Assembly: GCA_020849825.1 (NCBI GenBank)
Contig: JADZFP010000605.1
Coordinates: 1 to 9,449 of the forward strand
Length of the DNA: 9,449 bases
Reading direction: 5' to 3'
Source of the DNA: Saprospiraceae bacterium
GTDB taxonomy: Bacteria; Bacteroidota; Bacteroidia; Chitinophagales; Saprospiraceae
Shown here: positions 1-6,332 of the stretch, in pieces
How the letters are laid out: every line of letters begins with the position of its first letter
Numbering within the stretch: position 1 is the first letter of the stretch
Position numbers and translations under genes: made by a program
The notes under the pieces: generated by a model
The model's input: the letters and a program-made list of their open reading frames with translations, nothing else
Told to the model about the DNA's origin: nothing
The model's database searches: none

Positions 1-1003
1 GCATGATCTTTTCCAGGGTGGGCAAGTGCATGCTTTGCGGGTTTTTGGAATATTCGTTTACCGGTGCGGGCGTTCGAATGCCAGCGACCACGTCTTCCCC
101 CTGGGCATTGACCAGGTATTCGCCGTAAAACTGGTTTTCACCGGTTCCCGGGTTGCGCGTAAAAGCGACTCCGGTTGCGCAATCGTTGCCCATGTTGCCA
201 AATACCATGGCCTGTACGTTGACGGCGGTACCCCACTCATCCGGTATTTTCTCGATACGGCGGTACTCGACGGCGCGTTTGCCGTTCCAGCTGGAAAAAA
301 CGGCGCCGATACCGCCCCAAAGTTGCGCGTCAGGGTCTTGCGGGAAAGGTTTTCCCAATACATGCTCGACCGTTTTTTTATAGGATTCGACCAGTTTTTT
401 GAGGTCTTCCACCGTGAGATCGGTGTCGTTTTTGTAGCCTTTTTCGTGTTTGATTTTTTCGAGTTGTTCGTCGAGAACTTTTCGGATACCCTTACCGTTT
501 TTGACTTCGATGCCCGCGGCTTTTTCCATGACCACATCGGCGTACATCATAATCAGACGCCGGTACGAGTCATAGGCGAAACGCGGATTATTGGTTCGTT
601 CGATCAGCCCTTGCAGCGTGACATCGTTGAGGCCGATGTTCAGAATGGTTTCCATCATGCCGGGCATCGAGCGGCGGGCGCCGGAGCGAACTGAAAGCAA
701 GAGGGGATTTTTGGTGTCGCCGTATTGGCGCCCCATGAGTTTTTCTACTGCTGTCAAAGCCGCGTCCACTTCGTTGCGGAGCGATTTTGGGTAAGCGTGT
801 TTGTTGTTATAATAATAGGTACAGACGTCGGTCGTCAGGGTAAAACCCGGCGGAACCGGCAGCTGCAATTCGGGGTGCCCCGCCATTTCGGCCAGATTGG
901 CGCCCTTGCCGCCGAGCAGGTTCTTCATTGATTCGTTGCCATCGGCTTTGCCGCCGCCGAAACTGTATACGTATTTCAGGGTTGTTGAACTGCCGTCTTT
1001 CAT
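1..1003 (-). CDS. ppdK: Pyruvate, phosphate dikinase, N-terminal part (cut by the left window edge)
   Basis: Reading the minus strand from the ATG at 1003-1001 gives 334 uninterrupted codons to the window edge. The enzyme interconverts ATP + phosphate + pyruvate and AMP + pyrophosphate + PEP in the cytoplasm, usually serving gluconeogenesis or PPi-linked glycolysis. Visible hallmarks of its N-terminal ATP-grasp nucleotide-binding domain are GGKGANLAEM (residues 31-40), VPPGFTLTT (50-58) and the family signature RSGARRSMPGMMETILNIGL (106-125). Further family-typical segments are QLWGGIGAVFSSWNGKRA (227-244) and AMVFGNMGNDCATGVAFTRN (265-284). Family members are roughly 870-930 residues, so about a third is present. 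The phosphohistidine and PEP-binding domains lie outside the window. The start was chosen because the protein begins as homologues do, a few residues before YVYSFGGG. There is no clear Shine-Dalgarno sequence. The gene is divergent from glnS across a 162-nt gap. Confidence 0.96.
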   Translation of the reverse strand, partial: MKDGSSTTLKYVYSFGGGKADGNESMKNLLGGKGANLAEMAGHPELQLPVPPGFTLTTDVCTYYYNNKHAYPKSLRNEVDAALTAVEKLMGRQYGDTKNPLLLSVRSGARRSMPGMMETILNIGLNDVTLQGLIERTNNPRFAYDSYRRLIMMYADVVMEKAAGIEVKNGKGIRKVLDEQLEKIKHEKGYKNDTDLTVEDLKKLVESYKKTVEHVLGKPFPQDPDAQLWGGIGAVFSSWNGKRAVEYRRIEKIPDEWGTAVNVQAMVFGNMGNDCATGVAFTRNPGTGENQFYGEYLVNAQGEDVVAGIRTPAPVNEYSKNPQSMHLPTLEKIM

Positions 1004-1165
1004 AACTGATGATATTTATTAAAAATTGGTACATAGTTGGCTCGTTTTTCCTGTTTCATTAATGATGACAATCAGGAAGAATTATGATTTGCGTCCCAAC
1101 TTGCCATTGACGACTTTGGCTCTCTAAAAATCCGTTTCTTTGCAGCCCACTTTTTTAACACAGAT
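1004..1165. other. Divergent intergenic region between ppdK and glnS
   Basis: This 162-nt A/T-rich gap separates two divergent start codons, so it must hold promoters for both genes unless one is transcribed from further away. I looked for the Bacteroidota promoter pattern (TTTG about 19-21 nt before TAnnTTTG) on both strands. The nearest plus-strand match is TTTCTTTG, about 20 nt before the glnS ATG. It has one mismatch, and the upstream TTTG is only 16 nt away, which is too close. No minus-strand match stands out. No small ORF or convincing RNA structure was seen. Confidence 0.5.
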
Positions 1166-2845
1166 ATGAGTACCGAAAACGCAGCGGCAGCAGCCGAATC
1201 GCTTAATTTTTTGGAAGAAATCATCGAGGCAGACCTCGCAGCCGGCAAACACACCAGCATCCTGACCCGTTTCCCACCGGAGCCCAACGGCTATCTTCAT
1301 ATTGGCCACGCTACCAGTATTTGCCTCAATTTCGGATTGGCATTGAAGTACGGTGGCAAAACAAACCTTCGCTTCGACGATACCAACCCGGTCACAGAAG
1401 ACACGGAATACGTCGAAAGCATCATCGCCGACGTGCGCTGGCTGGGCTTCGAACCTGCTAATATCCTGTATGCGTCCGACTACTTTGAACAACTCTACGA
1501 ATGGGCCAAAGTGCTGATTAACAAAGGTCTGGCCTATGTGGACTTTTCTTCCGCAGAAGAGATCGCCGCCATGAAAGGCACGCCGACCGAGCCGGGCCGC
1601 AACAGCCCCTACCGCGATACCGCGCCGGAGGAAAACCTGGCTTTGTTTGAAAAAATGAAGGCGGGCGAATTTCCCGATGGCCATTGCACACTACGCGCCA
1701 AGATCGACATGGCATCACCCAACATGATCATGCGCGACCCATTACTCTACCGGATCAAAAAAGCGCACCACCACCGCACAGGCGACGCCTGGTGCATTTA
1801 CCCGATGTACGACTGGGCGCATGGCCAAAGCGACAGCATCGAAGGCATCACCCATTCGATTTGTACCATGGAATTTGTGCCTCACCGTGAACTGTACGAC
1901 TGGTGCATCAATCATCTGGGCATTTTCCCTTCAAAACAATACGAATTTGCCCGCCGAAACCTGTCATATGCCGTCACCAGCAAACGCAAGCTCAAACAAC
2001 TCGTGGAAGAAAACCACGTGCGCGGCTGGGACGATCCGCGCATGCCCACCATCAGCGGGTACCGCCGACGGGGCTATACGCCCGAGAGCATCCGGGAGTT
2101 TTGCGACCGCATCGGCGTAGGCAAACGCGAGATGGTGGCCGACATGTCGCTGCTCGAATTTTGCATCCGGGAAGACCTGAACAAACGCGCCCTGCGCCGC
2201 TTTGCTGTACTCGATCCGCTTAAAGTGGTGATCACCAACTACCCCGAAGGCCAAACCGAGTGGATGGAGACGGAAAACAACCCGGAAAACCCGGATGCCG
2301 GCAAACGAACGCTGGCATTTACCCGCGAACTCTGGATCGAGCGCGACGATTTTATGGAGAATCCGCCGCCCAAGTATTTCCGCCTGTCGCCGGGCAACAT
2401 GGTGCGCCTCAAGTCGGCGTTCATCATACGTTGCGACAGTGTGGCAAAGGATGCAGCCGGCATCGTCACCGAAGTACATTGCACTTATATCCCCGAAAGC
2501 CGCTCCGGCCAGGATACTTCGGGACTGAAAGTGCAAGGCGTGATTCACTGGCTTTCTGCCAGCGAAGCCGTTCCGGCCGAAGTGCGGATGTACGATCGGC
2601 TGTTTCAGGTGGAAGACCCCGCCTCCGAAGAGGATTTCAAGTCGACGCTCAATCCGAATTCACTTCGCGTTGCGGAGAATGCCGTGGTGGAACCCGCTTT
2701 GTTACAAGTGCAGCCGGGCGACAAGTTCCAGTTTACCCGGCTTGGCTATTTCTGTGTCGACCCGGATTCGATGCCCGGCAAACCGGTTTTTAACCGAACC
2801 GTGACCTTGAAAGACGCCTGGGCAAAAGAACAGAAGAAAGGCTAA
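1166..2845 (+). CDS. glnS: Glutaminyl-tRNA synthetase (GlnRS), complete
   Basis: This 559-residue class I aminoacyl-tRNA synthetase charges tRNA(Gln) with glutamine in the cytoplasm, using ATP. The length is close to that of the E. coli enzyme (about 554). The catalytic domain has PPEPNGYLHIGHA (37-49, containing the HIGH signature at 45-48), LRFDDTNP (68-75), and the tRNA- and amino-acid-binding region with RAKIDMASP (177-185) and IYPMYDWAHG (211-220). The KMSKS-equivalent loop is VTSKRKL (270-276), where E. coli has VMSKRKL. The stretch GWDDPRMPTISGYRRRGYT (287-305) and the closing segment PVFNRTVTLKDAWAK are typical of GlnRS and separate it from GluRS. The C-terminal anticodon-binding beta-barrel region is complete. 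The start is supported by alignment with family N-termini. The leader (TTTTTTAACACAGAT) has no Shine-Dalgarno sequence, which is normal in Bacteroidota. The gene appears monocistronic and ends just before a hairpin terminator. Confidence 0.98.
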   Translation: MSTENAAAAAESLNFLEEIIEADLAAGKHTSILTRFPPEPNGYLHIGHATSICLNFGLALKYGGKTNLRFDDTNPVTEDTEYVESIIADVRWLGFEPANILYASDYFEQLYEWAKVLINKGLAYVDFSSAEEIAAMKGTPTEPGRNSPYRDTAPEENLALFEKMKAGEFPDGHCTLRAKIDMASPNMIMRDPLLYRIKKAHHHRTGDAWCIYPMYDWAHGQSDSIEGITHSICTMEFVPHRELYDWCINHLGIFPSKQYEFARRNLSYAVTSKRKLKQLVEENHVRGWDDPRMPTISGYRRRGYTPESIREFCDRIGVGKREMVADMSLLEFCIREDLNKRALRRFAVLDPLKVVITNYPEGQTEWMETENNPENPDAGKRTLAFTRELWIERDDFMENPPPKYFRLSPGNMVRLKSAFIIRCDSVAKDAAGIVTEVHCTYIPESRSGQDTSGLKVQGVIHWLSASEAVPAEVRMYDRLFQVEDPASEEDFKSTLNPNSLRVAENAVVEPALLQVQPGDKFQFTRLGYFCVDPDSMPGKPVFNRTVTLKDAWAKEQKKG

Positions 2846-2870
2846 ACGCCTGTTTTTCCTATAAAAACAA

Positions 2871-2914
2871 AGCGGCCGCCGAGAATTTTACTACTCGGCG
2901 GCCGCTGTTTTTTT
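2871..2914. terminator. Likely bidirectional intrinsic terminator between convergent genes
   Basis: A perfect 13-bp inverted repeat (AGCGGCCGCCGAG at 2871-2883, CTCGGCGGCCGCT at 2894-2906) encloses a 10-nt A/T-rich loop. On the plus strand it is followed, after one G, by seven T residues (2908-2914), which suits termination of glnS. On the minus strand the stem is followed by TTTGTTTTTAT, which suits termination of the large secreted-protein gene. The stop codon of that gene (2915-2913) overlaps the plus-strand T-run, so its coding sequence ends 6 nt before the stem. Each arm contains the octamer GCGGCCGC. Confidence 0.9.
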
Positions 2915-5900
2915 ACCTGCTCACTACCACTTTTCTCACGGCCACGTCTTTTCCGGCAACAATTTTAAGCCAGTACATACCGGCCGGCAAATCGCCAAAA
3001 TCGAGCGGCACTTTTTGATCCTGGACCGTACCGGCCGACCACTCGTGCAGGTTGCGGCCCTGAGCGTCGCTCAATGCGAGGAATAAATCGGCAGAAGCGG
3101 GAAGTTTTATTTGTAAAAAACCTTTATCACACAACGGGTTGGGTATCACTTCAGCAAAAAAGTTCAGGTTTGGGTCGTTGGCGCCCACAGTCTCCGTCAG
3201 GGTGACGTTCAGGCTGAACGTGCAGCCATTTTCGTCTGTCACCACAAGCGTGTAATCGCCGGCCGGCGCATTGGAAAGGTTTTGCATACTGGAGACAGCC
3301 TGGCCATTCAGGCTCCATACATAACTCAAACTTCCGGTACCACCGCTGATTTCGATCTCCACCGAGCCGTCGGACAATCCCTGGTGCGGATGACTGACCG
3401 CCAGGATTGAGCCCGTTATAAGCGTCGGCTCGATCAGGGTTTGGGCCGTCACGTATTCGCAGCCGTTGGCGTCGGTGATGGTCAGCAGATACACGCCGGC
3501 ATTCAGTCCGGAGTTCGCAGCAGTTGTTGCGCCATTGGACCAGATGTAGGCGTAGGGTTCGGCGCCGCCGGAAGGCTGGGCGATAAGGGCGCCGTTGGCT
3601 TGTCCGTTACAAAGCGGGTTTTGCAGTGTAAATGCGGCGGTAACGAAACATCCGGCTTCCGTACATTCATCGACAATACCCGTCAGTGCTTGTTCGCAGC
3701 CGGCGGCATCGCGCACGACGACCAGGTACTCCGTGCCGCTCGCGAATTGTTGTCCGTCGGCAGCGCCGAGCAATTCATAGGGTTGCGTGCCGCCATTGAT
3801 CCCGATGTTGAGTTTGGCCAGGTCGATGTCGATACATTGCTCCTGGACTTCGAGTTCAAGCGCTTCAAACGGCGGCGGCGCAGCGCCATCGGCGATTTGA
3901 AGGCAAATTTCGCCGGTTGACAAGCCCGCAGGCGATTTCCAGGAGGCGACCTGCACGTAATACGTTTGGCCGGGAACCAGGTCGTGAAAGTTGATGAAGC
4001 CGTTGCAGCGCAGCGGGTTCACCGCGCAGGCGATCTCCGACAAATCGGTACAATCGCCCGTCCAGATGGATAGTACGTGTTCAAACGTGGCGCCGGTATT
4101 GAACTGGACACTGCCGGAAGCCGGCGCGACAAAGGAATACCAGATCGCGTGATCGAAATCGACCACGCAGCTCGGGTGATAACCCGTCGAATATGCAAAC
4201 GAATTGTCGCCCGCCACGCATGCGCCGCCGACGACAACCGGTGTCGCTTGTTCGCAAATAAAGTTGGGTGGTGGAATATCGAAAGAGGTGGCGACCGCCA
4301 TGCAGACTTCCCCTTCGACGGTTGCAAAATTGCCGGCTACCTGCAAATAGTAGGTTTCGCCCGGTGTAAGCGCGGGCATTTCCAGCCGTTGCCCCTTGTG
4401 ATTTCCGGCAAGTTCGGTGAGATTGTCGCAGCCTCCCGAATACAAGGTGATAATGTCGGAAAAGTTGGCATTGCTGAATACCGTAAAGGGCAATGCGGAA
4501 TTGGGGGCAGTAAACTTGTACCAAATATCGGCACGCGCCAGGGTATTCAGGGAGGGGCTCGTAGACAAGGTTGCGTTGCGATTGCTTCCTTCCACGCAGG
4601 CAGTTGCGATTCCCAGGGGTACGGCGTTGGCGCAATCGTCGTTGGCCGGGGCGGTTGGGAAGTCGTTGGTTGGGTCAATTTCGATACAAAGATCGCCGCG
4701 AGAGCGGCCGAATCCGCCTTCCTGCCCGCTTACCCGGATCAGGTATTGCGTGCCGGCAGCGGCATCGAAACGTGTTTTTTCGCCGATAAAGCCATGTTCA
4801 TCGTAGTTGTCGCATACATAAGTAGTCAACGACTGACAGCCGCCGGTGAAGACATCAACAACGTCGTTGAAGGTAGCCGAAGTAGCCAGCTGCGCTACGC
4901 CTGTAAAATCGGCTTGCCAGCGGAACCACAATCCGCCCGATGCTTTTTCAACACAAAGGGGTTGCGGGCCGTCGAATACGGCATTGCGGTTGTCGCCGGG
5001 GATACATTCGGCCCCGGTGAGCAGTTCGTGGGCGTTGGCGCAAAGGTCGTTGGCCGCGCCGTTGCCGATGATTTTGACGTTGTCGAGGCCGACCCACCAG
5101 CCCCACTGGTTGGCGTCGTCGTATTCAAAAACCACACGCATCTCCTTCGAACGGTAGGGCGACAGGTCGAGGGATTGGTGGAGATAGGTGTTGAAATAGG
5201 GTCCGCCGACATCGTCGGTCCATTGCTGCACGAGGCTTTCTTCTCCATCACCATTAATAACATACACAGAAAAGAAGTCGGTGTAGTAGCGGTAGATCAG
5301 ATCGAATTCGAGTTGGAATTGCCCAAAATCGGTGCCGTCGAACCAGGGAGAGAGCAGGCGCACGCGAGAGTATGCGGCGGAATCGCCCAGGTTGTCGTCG
5401 TCGAAATAAACCATACAAGAGCCGTCGATGGAGTTCTGGATGGCGCTGCCGGAAGCGGTGGCCTTGCCAAACAGCCAATCGTCGTCGCCGCTCATGATCT
5501 GGGTTTCCCAACCGGCGGGTTTGTCGCAGGCGTTGAAGTTCTGGCCGATGACGTTGGTTCCGACGCCTTTGCCGACAACGGAAATATTATCGACACCAGC
5601 CCACCAGCAAAAGCCGCCGTCGTCGTCGTAGCGCAGAATCAGGCGCAGGTTGGCGGCAGGGGCGATCAGCGAGAGGTCGTATTTGAGCGTGACAAACTGG
5701 GTGAGATTGCTCCCGGTTGCGCTCGTCTGGTCAAAACGCCGCAGCGGGGTTTCCGTCGTGCCGTCGGTGACCAGCACTTCAAAATATTCGTTTGCCTGAG
5801 GCCAGTCGCGGTAATGGACATCAAGGCTCAGTTCCACTGTCGGGTATTGCAAGGTGTTGAACGGCGGTGAAACGAAATCGATCACATAGGCCGGCGTCTG

Positions 5901-6152
5901 ATTACCCGCGGCATCGTCGTCGATAAACAGAAAACAAGAGCCGTTCATACTTTGGCCGTTGTTGTCGTTGTTCTGCACCGTGCTGTCGACATACCACACG
6001 GCATTCGGGTTGCCGTTGATATTGACCTCCCACCCGGGAGAGAGGATACAATTGTCAAAATTTTCCTCCAATAAGGTAGCTTGTGCCCGAAGCGGGGCAA
6101 TCTGAATAAAAGCCAGGAAAAAACAAGCAGTGTAAACAAACCACGGGCGCAT
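2913..6152 (-). CDS. Large secreted modular surface protein with MAM-like, PPC-like and SprB-type repeats and a T9SS sorting domain
   Basis: The 1079-residue product starts with a Sec signal peptide (hydrophobic core about residues 5-20, likely cleaved near RAQA at 22-25). Two tandem MAM/jelly-roll-like domains follow (about 27-196 and 202-365), each ending in a WWxGxDN motif. Next come three PPC-like domains (about 368-493, 504-624, 630-755) with four equivalent cysteines each. A degenerate SprB-like unit (763-832) precedes two better SprB-type repeats (about 835-910 and 911-988), with motifs such as NPLCNGQANGAL, YIWSNGATT and ITDANGC. The end (about 997-1079) resembles a type A T9SS sorting domain: it begins EVIPNPLCDKG, contains LPAGMYWLKI and ends VRKVVVSR. 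The protein is therefore predicted to cross the outer membrane through T9SS and be attached to the surface or released. No catalytic domain is recognisable, so adhesion or matrix binding is inferred from the domain mix only. The ATG at 6152 is the natural start because the signal peptide begins immediately. The gene is convergent with glnS and divergent from the DUF1800 gene. Confidence 0.94.
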   Translation of the reverse strand: MRPWFVYTACFFLAFIQIAPLRAQATLLEENFDNCILSPGWEVNINGNPNAVWYVDSTVQNNDNNGQSMNGSCFLFIDDDAAGNQTPAYVIDFVSPPFNTLQYPTVELSLDVHYRDWPQANEYFEVLVTDGTTETPLRRFDQTSATGSNLTQFVTLKYDLSLIAPAANLRLILRYDDDGGFCWWAGVDNISVVGKGVGTNVIGQNFNACDKPAGWETQIMSGDDDWLFGKATASGSAIQNSIDGSCMVYFDDDNLGDSAAYSRVRLLSPWFDGTDFGQFQLEFDLIYRYYTDFFSVYVINGDGEESLVQQWTDDVGGPYFNTYLHQSLDLSPYRSKEMRVVFEYDDANQWGWWVGLDNVKIIGNGAANDLCANAHELLTGAECIPGDNRNAVFDGPQPLCVEKASGGLWFRWQADFTGVAQLATSATFNDVVDVFTGGCQSLTTYVCDNYDEHGFIGEKTRFDAAAGTQYLIRVSGQEGGFGRSRGDLCIEIDPTNDFPTAPANDDCANAVPLGIATACVEGSNRNATLSTSPSLNTLARADIWYKFTAPNSALPFTVFSNANFSDIITLYSGGCDNLTELAGNHKGQRLEMPALTPGETYYLQVAGNFATVEGEVCMAVATSFDIPPPNFICEQATPVVVGGACVAGDNSFAYSTGYHPSCVVDFDHAIWYSFVAPASGSVQFNTGATFEHVLSIWTGDCTDLSEIACAVNPLRCNGFINFHDLVPGQTYYVQVASWKSPAGLSTGEICLQIADGAAPPPFEALELEVQEQCIDIDLAKLNIGINGGTQPYELLGAADGQQFASGTEYLVVVRDAAGCEQALTGIVDECTEAGCFVTAAFTLQNPLCNGQANGALIAQPSGGAEPYAYIWSNGATTAANSGLNAGVYLLTITDANGCEYVTAQTLIEPTLITGSILAVSHPHQGLSDGSVEIEISGGTGSLSYVWSLNGQAVSSMQNLSNAPAGDYTLVVTDENGCTFSLNVTLTETVGANDPNLNFFAEVIPNPLCDKGFLQIKLPASADLFLALSDAQGRNLHEWSAGTVQDQKVPLDFGDLPAGMYWLKIVAGKDVAVRKVVVSR
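2916..3164 (-). other. T9SS type A C-terminal sorting domain of the secreted protein
   Basis: Residues 997-1079 begin with the usual xPNP motif (EVIPNPLCDKG), then alternate short beta strands (FLQIKL, LFLALSDAQGR), then the closing GDLPAGMYWLKI and a basic-hydrophobic tail (VAVRKVVVSR). This layout fits Por-secretion/T9SS sorting domains, which direct cargo through the outer membrane and are normally removed on export. The sorting machinery itself is not encoded in this window. Confidence 0.85.
3189..3866 (-). repeat. SprB-type repeats (one degenerate, two better conserved)
   Basis: Residues 835-910 carry the features of SprB-type repeats: an NPLCNGxxNG opening, a PSGGAEPYAYIWSNG core, and GLNAGVYLLTITDANGC near the end. 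Residues 911-988 form a second copy (SDGSVEIEISGGTG, YVWSLNG, APAGDYTLVVTDENGC). Residues 763-832 look like a degraded first copy that keeps ISGG-like INGGTQPY and VVVRDAAGCE. SprB is the gliding adhesin of Flavobacterium johnsoniae. Such repeats occur widely in T9SS clients and do not by themselves show gliding. Confidence 0.8.
3888..5051 (-). repeat. Three tandem PPC-like domains with a conserved four-cysteine pattern
   Basis: Residues 368-493, 504-624 and 630-755 of the secreted protein are three diverged copies of one domain. Each starts with a C(N12)C pair (C371/C383, C507/C519, C633/C645). Each has a mid-domain GGC or GDC motif (C439, C575, C701) and ends in GxxC (C489, C617, C750). Shared motifs are WFRWQA/WYKFTAP/WYSFVAP near the middle and PGxTYY or an equivalent before the end. 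They resemble pre-peptidase C-terminal (PPC) beta-sandwich domains. The even spacing of cysteines suggests two disulfides per copy, formed in the periplasm; this last point is inferred. Confidence 0.75.
5058..6074 (-). repeat. Two tandem MAM/jelly-roll-like domains encoded in the secreted protein
   Basis: Residues 27-196 and 202-365 of the secreted protein align with each other. FDNCILSPGW (32-41) matches FNACDKPAGW (206-215). GSCFLFIDDD (71-80) matches GSCMVYFDDD (244-253). WWAGVDNISVVGKG (183-196) matches WWVGLDNVKIIGNG (352-365). The offsets are 174, 173 and 169 residues. The DDD segments and the closing WWxGxDN motif recall calcium-containing jelly-roll or MAM-type domains common in Bacteroidota surface proteins. 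The family name is a judgement from pattern, not from a profile search. Confidence 0.75.
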
Positions 6153-6332
6153 AAGTATGGATTTTTCGATTCAAAAACTGGAATTAAAGGTAGGTGCTCC
6201 TTTGGATTTGCCAAGTTGAGTCATGCAAAAAAATCCGCCGGATAAAATTTCCTGTGGATTTTCATTTTTTAGAAATTCCAACTCCAAAAATTGCATTAAC
6301 CTTGCTTACCAAAACAGGCAAAATTTACAGAT
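6153..6332. other. Divergent intergenic region between the secreted protein and DUF1800 genes
   Basis: This 180-nt A/T-rich gap between divergent starts holds a candidate minus-strand promoter at 6185-6214. It also holds a weak inverted repeat (AAAATCC at 6230-6236 against GGATTTT at 6256-6262, 19-nt spacer) of unknown meaning. No Bacteroidota-type promoter match with correct spacing was found on the plus strand for the DUF1800 gene. The DUF1800 start codon is preceded by AAAATTTACAGAT, without a Shine-Dalgarno sequence. Confidence 0.5.
6185..6214 (-). promoter_or_regulatory. Candidate Bacteroidota promoter for the secreted modular protein
   Basis: On the minus strand, TTG (6214-6212) is followed after exactly 19 nt by TACCTTTA (6192-6185). 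The Bacteroidota housekeeping consensus is TTTG, about 19-21 nt, then TAnnTTTG; the last G is an A here and the first T of TTTG is a C. Transcription would begin near 6178, giving a leader of about 25 nt before the ATG at 6152. The match is good but short, so chance cannot be excluded. Confidence 0.45.

Noticed and set aside
26..694. A 222-codon plus-strand frame at the left edge
   Set aside because: It is antisense to the ppdK reading frame, which carries the unmistakable dikinase signature.
2873..2904. GCGGCCGC octamers in both stem arms as possible protein-binding palindromes
   Set aside because: They arise from the self-complementary terminator stem and need no separate explanation.
4077..5870. 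A 597-codon open frame on the plus strand, opposite the secreted-protein gene
   Set aside because: The translation is rich in G, V, R and A, without recognisable domains, signal or motif. It lies wholly opposite a gene with clear domains and a signal peptide. Long antisense frames are expected from the codon bias of G+C-rich genes.
2913..6152. The secreted protein as a protease or other enzyme, because PPC-like domains often accompany peptidases
   Set aside because: No catalytic domain or active-site motif is visible anywhere in its 1079 residues.
6230..6262. Inverted repeat AAAATCC/GGATTTT as a possible operator or terminator
   Set aside because: The arms are only 7 bp, A/T-rich and 19 nt apart, which is likely by chance in such a sequence. 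It is not close enough to a mapped promoter to assign a role.
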